A stretch of DNA of 37,988 nt from Candidatus Saccharimonadota bacterium (GTDB lineage Bacteria > Patescibacteriota > Saccharimonadia > Saccharimonadales > Saccharimonadaceae): the NCBI GenBank assembly GCA_017404515.1, contig JAFRCG010000026.1, forward strand, positions 1-37,988. Reading direction: 5' to 3'. The notes under the pieces were generated by a model. That model was not told the DNA's origin. It searched no databases and worked only from the letters and a program-made list of their open reading frames with translations. Below, in pieces: positions 14,207-21,240 of the stretch. The position numbers and the translations under genes were made by a program. The number at the start of each line of letters is the position of its first letter. The stretch's first letter is position 1.

Positions 14207-16306
14207 TTATTTGGTGGATCTTTCCTCAATAATCTGTTGAGCTACATTTGGTGGTACTTCTTCATAGTCAAAGAGCTCCATAGAGGAAGCAGCACGGCCT
14301 TGGCTCATAGAGCGAAGATCGCCGGTATAGCCAAAGAGGTTGGCAAGTGGGCAGAAGGCTTTGATAAGCTTGGCGCCACCGTTCATGTCTTCCATCTCGT
14401 CGATGCGACCACGGCGAGCATTGATATCGCCGATAACATCGCCCATGAATTCCTCTGGGGTAGTGATTTCTAGTTTCATCACTGGCTCAAGCAAGACTGG
14501 AGAAGCTTTCTTGATACCTTCGCGAGTAGCGATAGACCCGGCAAGTTTGAAGGCCAGCTCAGAGGAGTCAACATCGTGGTAGGAACCATCATAGAGTGTA
14601 GCTTTGACATCTACTACTGGGTAGCCGGCAATCACGCCGCCATTCAAAGTTTCTTCTACACCTTGCTGAACTGGTTTTCTGTATTCCTGTGGCACAACAC
14701 CACCTTTGATTTGGTCGATAAATTCAAAGCCTTTGCCAGCTTCGTTTGGCTCAAACTTGATCCAGACATCACCATACTGACCACGACCACCAGACTGCTT
14801 GATGTGCTTACCCTGAGCTTCGGCAGTGCCACGGATAGTCTCACGATAAGCTACTTGTGGAGCACCAGTATTAGCTTCTACACCATGTTCCTTGTTGAGA
14901 CGGTCAATAATGATTTCTAGGTGAAGCTCACCCATACCAGAGATAATGGTCTGGCCGGTTTCTTCATCGGTGTGAACACGGAAAGTTGGGTCTTCCTCGG
15001 CAAGCTTGGAAAGGCCGAGTGCCATTTTTTCTTGGTCACTCTTGGTCTTAGGCTCAACGGCAATAGATACTGGTGGTTCTGGGAATTCGATAGACTCCAA
15101 ATGAATAGGGTGGGCCGGATCACAAATAGTAGTACCAGTAGTGGTATCTTTGAGACCAACCACAGCAGCGATATCACCAGCGGTAATCTCTTGGATTTCC
15201 TCACGCTTGTCAGCAAACATACGGACGATACGACCAACGCGCTCTTTGTTGCCAGTAGTAGCATTTAGGATGTAAGAGCCAGATTGGAGCTTACCAGAAT
15301 AAACACGGATAAAGATGAGCTTGCCTACAAACGGATCGGTCGCAATCTTGAAGGCAAGGGCAGCTAGAGGCTCGCTATCATCGGCTTTTCTGATAACCTC
15401 ATCACCGGTCTTTGGATCGGTACCAACGGTTTGACCTTGGTCACGATCTAGTGGGCTTGGGAGATAGTCGGCCATAAGATCTAGGACTTTTTCGACAATC
15501 ACACCGCGGCCATCACCACCAGTAACAAGGAAGAAGTCACCATCTAGGACGCGTTTTCTGAGGGCAGCTTTGAGCTCTGCCTCGGTAATGGCATCTTCAC
15601 CTTCGTTGAAATACTTGTCCATCAATTTTTCGTCGGCCTGGACAGCTTCCTCTACTAGCATAGAACGAGCATTTTTGGCTTTTTCAACCATGTCAGCAGG
15701 AATTTCGCCAACGGTGAGCTCATGATCGGCATAATCTTTGTAGGTGTAAGCCTTCATGTCGACAAGATCTACTACACCGCAAATATCTTTCTCAAAGCCA
15801 ATTGGTAAGTGAATAGCAATGGCGTTTTTAGAAAGGCGCTTGTGGATAGAGTCTAGGGACTTGTAGAAATCGCCACCAGTCTGATTAATTTTGTTGACAA
15901 AACAGATACGAGGAATACCGTATTTGGTAGCCTGGCGCCAAACTGTTTCAGACTGGGCTTCTACACCCATCTTGCCATCAAAGACCACTACTGCGCCGTC
16001 TAGCACACGAAGAGAACGCTCTACCTCAGCGGTAAAATCAATGTGGCCCGGGGTGTCGATAATGTTAATCTGGTGGCCCTTCCAGTGGGCAGTAACTGCG
16101 GCGGAAGTAATTGTAATACCACGGTCTTTTTCCTGCTCCATCCAGTCGGTAGTAGCACCGCCGGTGTCGCCTTTTACTAGGTCGATCTTGTGTTTGAGGC
16201 CAGTGCGATAAAGAATAGCCTCAGAAGTAGTAGTCTTGCCAGCGTCAATATGGGCAATGATACCAATATTTCTTAATTTTGATAAATCTTTTGACTCAGT
16301 AGCCAT
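14207..16306 (-). CDS. fusA: Elongation factor G
   Basis: From the ATG at 16306 the product is 699 residues, the normal size for EF-G, the GTPase that drives ribosomal translocation. Motifs: AHIDAGKTTTSEA (P-loop), DRGITITSAA (switch I), DTPGHIDFTAEVERSLRVLDGA (switch II region), NKINQTGGDF (NKxD-type, with N in place of M), and the later domains with GMGELHLEIIIDRL, GSYHDVDSSELAFKLA and VMKLEITTPEEFMGDVIGD. A longer frame begins at 16366, but the internal ATG is right: it has AAGGAG 4 nt upstream and gives the canonical N terminus. It is separated from rpsG by about 12 kb, unlike the usual rpsL-rpsG-fusA-tuf operon. Confidence 0.97.
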   Translation of the reverse strand: MATESKDLSKLRNIGIIAHIDAGKTTTSEAILYRTGLKHKIDLVKGDTGGATTDWMEQEKDRGITITSAAVTAHWKGHQINIIDTPGHIDFTAEVERSLRVLDGAVVVFDGKMGVEAQSETVWRQATKYGIPRICFVNKINQTGGDFYKSLDSIHKRLSKNAIAIHLPIGFEKDICGVVDLVDMKAYTYKDYADHELTVGEIPADMVEKAKNARSMLVEEAVQADEKLMDKYFNEGEDAITEAELKAALRKRVLDGDFFLVTGGDGRGVIVEKVLDLMADYLPSPLDRDQGQTVGTDPKTGDEVIRKADDSEPLAALAFKIATDPFVGKLIFIRVYSGKLQSGSYILNATTGNKERVGRIVRMFADKREEIQEITAGDIAAVVGLKDTTTGTTICDPAHPIHLESIEFPEPPVSIAVEPKTKSDQEKMALGLSKLAEEDPTFRVHTDEETGQTIISGMGELHLEIIIDRLNKEHGVEANTGAPQVAYRETIRGTAEAQGKHIKQSGGRGQYGDVWIKFEPNEAGKGFEFIDQIKGGVVPQEYRKPVQQGVEETLNGGVIAGYPVVDVKATLYDGSYHDVDSSELAFKLAGSIATREGIKKASPVLLEPVMKLEITTPEEFMGDVIGDINARRGRIDEMEDMNGGAKLIKAFCPLANLFGYTGDLRSMSQGRAASSMELFDYEEVPPNVAQQIIEERSTK

Positions 16307-16384
16307 ATGCTCCTTAAATTTTATTATTTTGACATTAAAAATTAGTCTTTCGTAGTATTTTAGCATAAAATATACAGTTTTGGC

Positions 16385-16415
16385 AAGAATAAAGGCCCAA
16401 CATTTCGTTGGGCCT
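16385..16415 (-). terminator. Terminator of the 16449 orphan gene
   Basis: AGGCCCAAC / GTTGGGCCT stem followed on the minus strand by TTATTCTT. It also shields the fusA start region from read-through. Confidence 0.75.
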
Positions 16416-16448
16416 CATGAGAGGACAAATAGGGATAATAAATGATGG

Positions 16449-16883
16449 TTACAACCAAGTGTCGTAATTATCATCAAAATCTGGATATTCTCCTTCCGCG
16501 TCATCCGGAATCCGGATGAATCTGGGTTTAATGTTTCTTTCGACAAAAATCGGTATTATCCGAGTTCTGACACCACTGCAGCGGATGAACGAGTAGACAT
16601 CTTCACCATTGCCGCTTTTGCCTTGATATTCAGCCATAGCAAAGAGTGGTAAATCCAGGTTTTTCCCGTGCTGCCTGATCTTAGTGGTGATAATCTTTTT
16701 GATATTATCATCCACGATGCAGGCGGCGGTAGTGTGATAATCACCGCTTTGCAATCGATCTATTATCTCCATACGATTTTTTTCTGGCTTGTAATCTACC
16801 AGATTGCCCATTTCGTCATAGGCTTTGACCGTATTGGGAGTCAGATTTACTATTTCTCTTCTCATTTCTAGTCTTTTAGACAC
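16449..16883 (-). CDS. Unrecognised protein (144 aa), orphan gene upstream of fusA
   Basis: I do not recognise this protein. It is 144 residues and soluble. The N-terminal part is basic (MSKRLEMRREIVNLTPNTVKAYDEMG), the middle has DDNIKKIITTKIRQHGKNLDLP and a beta-rich YSFIRCSGVRTRIIPIFVERN, and the last 20 residues are acidic and aromatic. There is no membrane segment. The GTG start is preferred because GAGG lies 4 nt upstream within AAAGGGGTGAGG; an internal ATG (residue 7) has no such site. It has a consensus promoter (16933-16961) and a terminator of its own, standing alone between gatB and fusA. The Val-Asn-Leu-Thr-Pro-Asn start is reminiscent of small phage-like proteins, but that is weak. 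Confidence 0.72.
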   Translation of the reverse strand: MSKRLEMRREIVNLTPNTVKAYDEMGNLVDYKPEKNRMEIIDRLQSGDYHTTAACIVDDNIKKIITTKIRQHGKNLDLPLFAMAEYQGKSGNGEDVYSFIRCSGVRTRIIPIFVERNIKPRFIRIPDDAEGEYPDFDDNYDTWL

Positions 16884-16932
16884 TTCGCCTCACCCCTTTC
16901 TGTGTCTAACTGTTATTAAGGTGCATTTTTCT

Positions 16933-16961
16933 ATTATAGCACACTACACCTAAAAAGTCAA
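16933..16961 (-). promoter_or_regulatory. Promoter of the 16449 orphan gene
   Basis: On the minus strand: TTGACT (16961-16956), 17-bp spacer ending TGTGC, TATAAT (16938-16933), an extended -10 promoter. Confidence 0.8.
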
Positions 16962-16972
16962 TACACTTACGG

Positions 16973-18430
16973 CTAAGCTAGCTTCTGCTTGAGGATTTGT
17001 TGAGCAGTACCAGGGTTGGCTTTCCCCTTGCTGGCTTTCATGACTTGGCCCACCAAGAATCCCAAGACTTTTTCGGAGCCGGCCTGGTAATCGGCTACGG
17101 CTTTGGCGCAGGCTGGATCAGCAATAACTTGATCCACAATCGCCTCTAGAGCGCCAGTATCGTTCTCTTGGATGACATTTAGCTCTTTAGCAATGGTGCG
17201 GGTATCTTTTTTGGTCATTTGCGGGTCAAAGAATTTCATAAAGACTTCTTTGGCGCCGGTGGAAGATAACTCTTGTTTTTCTGCCATTTCGGAAAGGTCG
17301 GTGAGCTGCTTAGCAGAAGGCAAGTGGTCTAGCATCTCGGCAGACTTTTCCTCAGCCAGTAGTACCGAGGCAAAAAGGTTGGCAACCCGCTTGATGATCT
17401 TTTTGACGCTGTCAGATAGATCTTCCTTGGATTCCCCATCAGAGATGATTTCAGAAAGTTTGTGCATTAGCTGCGGATAGTCCAGCAAGACTTCCAAGGT
17501 GTCTACTGGCAAAACACCAGAGAATTTTTGGCGATAATCCTGAGGAAGAAGTGGAACTTTGGCGAGCTCTGCATCGATAAATTCCTGAGACAATTTGATT
17601 GGTGGAATATCTGGCTCTGGCATGTAACGGTAATCTTGTGCCTCCTCTTTACTACGCTGGAAAGTGGTTTTGCCGGTAGCGTCATTCCAGCCACGAGTCT
17701 CTTGGCGGACAGGCTCGCCCTTGTCTAAGAGCTTGCTTTGACGCTCGTATTCGTATTCTACGGCACGCTCTACGCTACGAAAACTATTGAGATTTTTGAT
17801 TTCGGCACGCTTGCCAAGCTCTTTGGCCCCAGGTAGAGCTAAGGAGATATTAACATCAAAGCGCATATTGCCATTATAAAGATCGCCAATGGTGACTCCG
17901 GCAAAGGTCATAGCGCGCCAGAGTTCCTTGCAATAGTCATGCGCCTGCTTGGCGGAATGGATATCTGGCATAGAGACAATTTCTATCAGTGGGGTGCCAG
18001 CACGGTTTAGATCCACCAGAGAATAAGTATCGTAGTGGTTGAGCTTGCCGGCATCTTCCTCCATGTGGGCGTGCTCAATACGCACCTTGGAGCCATCTGG
18101 AAGATCAATGTGTCCAGCACCAATAATTGGATGGTAAAACTGGGAAATCTGATAGCCCTTAGGAAGATCTGGATAATAGTAATGTTTGCGGTCAAAGCGA
18201 GAATAGGCATTAATCTCTGCGTTCATGGCGCGGCCAGCGCGGACAGCTAACTTGACAGCCTCTTGGTTTAGGCGTGGCAACATACCAGGGAGCGCATAAT
18301 CTACTGGGGAGACGCAAGTATTAGGGTCTTTTCCGCGAGCATCATTGTCTACCTCAGAGAAAAGCTTAGTCTTGGTGGCTAGCTGGACATGACATTCTAT
18401 GCCGATGGTGATTTCGTATTTTTTACCCAT
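16973..18430 (-). CDS. gatB: Aspartyl/glutamyl-tRNA amidotransferase subunit B
   Basis: This 485-residue GatB is the kinase-like subunit of the GatCAB complex, which phosphorylates and then amidates Glu-tRNA(Gln) and Asp-tRNA(Asn). Signatures: EITIGIECHVQLATKTKLFS at the N terminus, the NTCVSPVDYALPGMLPRLN segment, DRKHYYYPDLPKGYQISQ, DLNRAGTPLIEIVS and KNLNSFRSVERAVEYE. The C-terminal YqeY-like tail domain (about residues 340-485) ends in KGKANPGTAQQILKQKL. Length is normal. Its ATG overlaps the stop of the membrane-anchored gene upstream by one base. It closes the gatC - small ORF - gatA - HEPN-like - gatB operon. Many CPR bacteria lack GlnRS and AsnRS and so need this complex. Confidence 0.97.
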   Translation of the reverse strand: MGKKYEITIGIECHVQLATKTKLFSEVDNDARGKDPNTCVSPVDYALPGMLPRLNQEAVKLAVRAGRAMNAEINAYSRFDRKHYYYPDLPKGYQISQFYHPIIGAGHIDLPDGSKVRIEHAHMEEDAGKLNHYDTYSLVDLNRAGTPLIEIVSMPDIHSAKQAHDYCKELWRAMTFAGVTIGDLYNGNMRFDVNISLALPGAKELGKRAEIKNLNSFRSVERAVEYEYERQSKLLDKGEPVRQETRGWNDATGKTTFQRSKEEAQDYRYMPEPDIPPIKLSQEFIDAELAKVPLLPQDYRQKFSGVLPVDTLEVLLDYPQLMHKLSEIISDGESKEDLSDSVKKIIKRVANLFASVLLAEEKSAEMLDHLPSAKQLTDLSEMAEKQELSSTGAKEVFMKFFDPQMTKKDTRTIAKELNVIQENDTGALEAIVDQVIADPACAKAVADYQAGSEKVLGFLVGQVMKASKGKANPGTAQQILKQKLA

Positions 18431-18849
18431 TAGATAGCCCCCAAATCTTTTAGTGCTTGTTTGTAGCTAGCCAGGGCATGCTTGGCCTGATTATAGTCTA
18501 CAGAAAAGCCGTGTTCGTGAGCAATTTGATTGCGCATTTTGTGGGCATACCAGACGGAATTGAGCTGGGAAAAATAGCTGCTGCTTCTCTTCATGCGCTC
18601 ACCCATAGTTTTGCCAGGGATGCCCATTTCATTAAGTGCTTTGTCTAAGAGCTTGTCGGCATCAATGACGGCGGCATTATAGGATTGCTTGTTGTCTTTG
18701 GCCAGGCTATTTTCAATTTTGAGCCAATCTACCTGGTAGTCTTCTTTGTCAAAAGAATAGCGGCGCTTAGAAGTAATAGAAACCGCAATAAACACCAAAA
18801 CGCCTACAATAACAATGGCGATTAGTAGAAAAATTAGTGATGGATTCAT
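18430..18849 (-). CDS. Membrane-anchored HEPN-like protein inside the gat operon
   Basis: This 139-residue protein has one N-terminal transmembrane segment (about residues 4-26, FLLIAIVIVGVLVFIAVSI) and a basic stop (KRRY). A cytoplasmic helical domain follows. It holds VWYAHKMRNQIAHEHGF (about 99-115), in which R-N-x-x-x-H matches the R(phi)xxxxH core of HEPN domains, seen in many RNases and in the tRNA-cleaving or nucleotidyltransferase-partner proteins of conflict systems. The rest (QAKHALASYKQALKDLG) fits a terminal HEPN helix. It overlaps gatA by 4 bp (ATGA) and gatB by 1 bp, so it is firmly in the operon. The link to tRNA amidation is inference. It may instead be a degenerate HEPN fold with a structural role. 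Confidence 0.6.
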   Translation of the reverse strand: MNPSLIFLLIAIVIVGVLVFIAVSITSKRRYSFDKEDYQVDWLKIENSLAKDNKQSYNAAVIDADKLLDKALNEMGIPGKTMGERMKRSSSYFSQLNSVWYAHKMRNQIAHEHGFSVDYNQAKHALASYKQALKDLGAI

Positions 18850-20378
18850 GATTTTTGCTCCTTTTTGTCAGAGAGATTAGCGTTGTCCCCTAGAGTGGCC
18901 GCAAATGAAAGTAACTCCTTGTCACTGCGCCTTGAGCCAATTAGTTGCAAACCAATAGATAGACCGGACTTAGTCTCGCCAACTGGGAAGGATAACCCTG
19001 GCAAACCAGCAAGGTTAATAGGCACGCTCATGACATCTTCTAGATACATGGAGATTGGATCATTAATTTTCTCACCTATCTTGAAAGCTGGGTTTGGAGA
19101 AACTGGAGTCAACAGAAAATCGCATTTTGAGAAAGCCTTTTCGTATTCCTTAATAATCAGGGTACGAGCCTGCTGTGCCTTGAGATAATAAGCATCATAG
19201 AAGCCGCTGGACAAAACAAAATTTCCTATCATGATACGGCGTTTGTTTTCTGGCATAAAACCATCACTCCTGGATTGGCCGTAGATTTCTTCTAGGTTCT
19301 TAGCAGATTGGTTACGATAACCATAGCGAATACCATCGTGGCGTGAAAGGTTGGAGGAAATCTCGGCTGGGACCACAATGTAATACACTGCTAAGGCGTA
19401 TTTTAGGGTAGGCATATCTAGCTCTATAACCTTGTGGCCAGCGGATTTTAGCTCTTTGATTTTGTTTTCTAGAGCGGATTTGATCTCTGGATGGAGAGCG
19501 TCAGTGTTGAAGTCTTTGATGATACCGATAGTCTTATGCTGAGGAGTGTTCAACAGCTCTTCTTCGGGCCGCTCCAGGGCGCTCGCCCAAGTCTTAGGCC
19601 CTTCAGAAGAGTGTTGAACACTCCTCTCATCAAGAGACACGGTCTTAGAAACAGCTGAGCAACGATTCTCGTTATAATAATCTGGCAAGGTGGTCATGTC
19701 TTTAGGGTCTTGACCAGAGGTGATTGACATCAAGAGATCTATATCTTCAGCGGATTTAGCAAAGAAGCCAATACAGTCTGTGCTAGAGGCCATGGCTACC
19801 ACGCCGTATCTGGAAATAGTACCATAGGTAGGCTTAAAGCCATAGACGCCATTAAATGAAGCTGGCTGACGGATAGAACCGCCGGTATCTGTGCCAGTGG
19901 CAAATGGGACAATATCTAGAGCAACAGCCACGGCAGAGCCGCCAGAAGAGCCACCGGCTACGCGCGCCTTGTCATGGGAGTTTAGAGTGGGGCCAAAATA
20001 AGAGTTTTCTGTAGAAGAGCCGTGGGCAAAAGAGTCTAGATTGGTGCGGCCAATCAAAATTGCGCCCTCATCTTCTAGTTTTTTGACAGAAGTGGCAGTG
20101 ATAGGGCTTTTGAGAGGCTCTAGAATTTTGGAGGCAGCCGTAGTGTTTCCGACTGGCGCCAGAAAATTATCCTTGATTGCAAATGGTACGCCAGCGAGGC
20201 GACCAACATCTTCACCATCTTTTAACTTTTTGTCAATAGCCTTGGCTTTTTTAATAGCACCGTCCTCGTCTAAAGAGATGAAAATGTTATAATCAACATA
20301 TTTTTTGGCTTTGTCAAGGGCAGCCCGGACTAGGCTTTCGGCAGTAATCTCTTTAGTCGCTATCTGCATTTTTGTCAT
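18846..20378 (-). CDS. gatA: Aspartyl/glutamyl-tRNA amidotransferase subunit A (with in-frame palindromic insertion)
   Basis: This 510-residue amidase supplies ammonia from glutamine to the GatB site. The Ser-cisSer-Lys triad is present: FAIKDNF (Lys about 69), VAGGSSGGSAVA, and TGTDTGGSIRQPAS with the nucleophile Ser. The C terminus is typical (DVMSVPINLAGLPGLSFPVG, IGLQLIGSRRSDKELL). Oddity: between TTLPDYYNENR and HKTIGIIKDF there are some 40 extra residues, of which about 251-280 (DERSVQHSSEGPK...) are encoded by a nested palindrome at 19541-19626. The region normally is a short surface loop. The start may be the ATG at 20378 or the one at 20369; GAGGAG is 1 nt or 10 nt upstream, and the second looks better spaced. 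Confidence 0.95.
   Translation of the reverse strand: MTKMQIATKEITAESLVRAALDKAKKYVDYNIFISLDEDGAIKKAKAIDKKLKDGEDVGRLAGVPFAIKDNFLAPVGNTTAASKILEPLKSPITATSVKKLEDEGAILIGRTNLDSFAHGSSTENSYFGPTLNSHDKARVAGGSSGGSAVAVALDIVPFATGTDTGGSIRQPASFNGVYGFKPTYGTISRYGVVAMASSTDCIGFFAKSAEDIDLLMSITSGQDPKDMTTLPDYYNENRCSAVSKTVSLDERSVQHSSEGPKTWASALERPEEELLNTPQHKTIGIIKDFNTDALHPEIKSALENKIKELKSAGHKVIELDMPTLKYALAVYYIVVPAEISSNLSRHDGIRYGYRNQSAKNLEEIYGQSRSDGFMPENKRRIMIGNFVLSSGFYDAYYLKAQQARTLIIKEYEKAFSKCDFLLTPVSPNPAFKIGEKINDPISMYLEDVMSVPINLAGLPGLSFPVGETKSGLSIGLQLIGSRRSDKELLSFAATLGDNANLSDKKEQKS
19541..19626 (-). repeat. Palindromic insertion element within gatA
   Basis: The ends form a perfect 15-bp inverted repeat (GAGGAGTGTTCAACA / TGTTGAACACTCCTC) that extends to about 22 bp with one extra base. 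Inside lies a second pairing (GGGCC...GGCCC) and a perfect hairpin GGGCG-AG-CGCCC. The whole 86-bp unit is translated in frame as part of GatA. The layout resembles Rickettsia palindromic elements, which insert in frame in housekeeping genes. No second copy was noticed in the window. Confidence 0.8.
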
Positions 20379-20475
20379 TCTCCTCGATAGATATATCGGC
20401 TTCTTTTGCTATTTTCTTTAATGTTTCTAATACTTCCTGGAATTCCTTAGTATCTTTGAGACATGGTGACATCAT
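20353..20475 (-). CDS. Small ORF (40 aa) overlapping gatC and gatA
   Basis: This 40-codon frame begins MMSPCLKDTKEFQEVLETL and ends DISIEENDKNADSD. It is predicted to be one amphipathic helix with an acidic tail. Its ATG overlaps the gatC stop as ATGA (20472-20475), and its last ~26 nt overlap the start of gatA in another frame. The spacing between gatC and gatA is thus fully used, exactly as among the other coupled genes of this operon, which argues that it is translated. I do not recognise it. An alternative is that it only acts as a coupling leader for gatA. Confidence 0.55.
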   Translation of the reverse strand: MMSPCLKDTKEFQEVLETLKKIAKEADISIEENDKNADSD

Positions 20476-20759
20476 AACACCTTTGGAACTTTTATCTGGT
20501 AATCCTGAGAGTCTGGGGCCAACGCCAGCAGAGCCTCACGGTCTGCATCCTGCTCCAAAATCTCGTCGTCACGCCAGACATTTTTCATCTCAAAAACCTG
20601 GTAGGTAGGCTCTACACCACTGGTATCTAGCTCGTCTAGCTGAGAGATGTAGCCAATGATATTTTGTAGATCCTGGCCCAGACTGTCTTTTTCCGCATCA
20701 GAAAGCGAAAAATTTGACAGTTCTGCAAGATGATCAATTTCCTCGCGTGTTATTTTCAT
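20472..20759 (-). CDS. gatC: Aspartyl/glutamyl-tRNA amidotransferase subunit C
   Basis: From the ATG at 20759 the product is 95 residues, normal for GatC, the small belt-like subunit that stabilises the GatA-GatB complex. Signatures: MKITREEIDHLAELSNFSLSD at the start, the LGQDLQNIIGYISQLDELDTSGVEPTY block and WRDDE near the end. A longer frame reaches 21002, but that part overlaps a structured RNA region and is not GatC-like. The chosen ATG lies only 7 nt after a TATAAT box (20772-20767), so the message is probably leaderless. It opens the gat operon. Confidence 0.95.
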   Translation of the reverse strand: MKITREEIDHLAELSNFSLSDAEKDSLGQDLQNIIGYISQLDELDTSGVEPTYQVFEMKNVWRDDEILEQDADREALLALAPDSQDYQIKVPKVL

Positions 20760-20766
20760 CTGTTCT

Positions 20767-20795
20767 ATTATACGACTTTTTCTAATTATCGACAA
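20767..20795 (-). promoter_or_regulatory. gatC promoter, leaderless
   Basis: Minus strand: TTGTCG (20795-20790), 17-bp spacer, TATAAT (20772-20767), then AGAACAG and the ATG. The expected start of transcription falls on or one base from the start codon, and no ribosome-binding site is present. Confidence 0.72.
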
Positions 20796-20808
20796 GAGTA
20801 AACCTGAC

Positions 20809-20836
20809 TTGATTTTTATGCATTTTGTGATAGAAT
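20809..20836 (+). promoter_or_regulatory. Promoter of the unidentified ncRNA
   Basis: TTGATT (20809-20814), 16-bp spacer, TAGAAT (20831-20836) with TGA immediately before the -10 (extended -10). The start of transcription would be near 20843. Confidence 0.68.
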
Positions 20837-20842
20837 GATACT

Positions 20843-21238
20843 TGGTCCTTCTAATGGGGCCCTGCCTTTCGTTTCTGAGGTAAACCATAGAGCGCAAACT
20901 ATGGCTCCTCGTAACCCCAAGCGCGGGTAGCACTTTAAAACTCACGCTGCCAGACAATTTCATATTGGCACAAATCACCCAACCAAATTCTGTTTTGTTC
21001 AAATAATAAATTCTCTTAAAAACTATGGTGATTTGTGATGGCGCTGGGCAAGCGTAAACCTTAATGGGGAAGAAATATTAGTCCTTCTTTTGCCTCTATG
21101 CCTACAATAGGGACTCGGGATTTCTGTTGGATCAGACGCGACGCGCAGGGCGTCAGATATTCAACAAAAAAAGACGACTAAAAAATCATTCTCCTAAGCA
21201 CCAACCTGGGCGCAACGAAATGTTGCGCCCTTTTTCTT
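20843..21238 (+). ncRNA. Unidentified structured ncRNA (~396 nt)
   Basis: The ~480 bp between gatC and uvrB holds no convincing protein gene but has a promoter and, ~400 bp on, a strong terminator on the plus strand. Visible pairings: UUGGU at the 5' end with ACCAA at 21200; GGGG/CCCC and GAGG/CCUC enclosing the hairpin CCAUAG-AGCGCAAA-CUAUGG (~20885-20904); CACAAAUCACC (20970) with GGUGAUUUGUG (21027), 11 bp perfect, extended by ACGCU/AGCGU and CCAG/CUGG; and a late hairpin GACGC...GCGUC. Size and autonomy resemble tmRNA or RNase P RNA. I cannot find their hallmarks: no UUCRA T-loop arm or tag ending, no GAGGAAAGUC, no ACAGAA block, no SRP GGAA/AGCAG loop. It may be a divergent version of one of these or new. 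Confidence 0.65.
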
Positions 21239-21239
21239 T
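21208..21239 (+). terminator. Terminator of the unidentified ncRNA
   Basis: GGGCGCAAC / GTTGCGCCC 9-bp perfect stem with a GAAAT loop, followed by TTTTTCTTT on the plus strand. On the minus strand no T-run follows, so it is directional. Confidence 0.88.
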
Positions 21240-21240
21240 G

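Noticed and set aside
20760-21002. N-terminal extension of GatC
   Set aside because: It adds 81 residues unlike any GatC, overlaps the opposite-strand ncRNA promoter and helices, and the internal ATG gives the canonical start.
20843-21238. tmRNA or RNase P RNA
   Set aside because: GCAAGCGUAAA near 21049 vaguely recalls tmRNA, but there is no T-arm with UUCRA, no recognisable tag frame with a hydrophobic Ala-Ala end, and no conserved RNase P blocks. A covariance search should decide.
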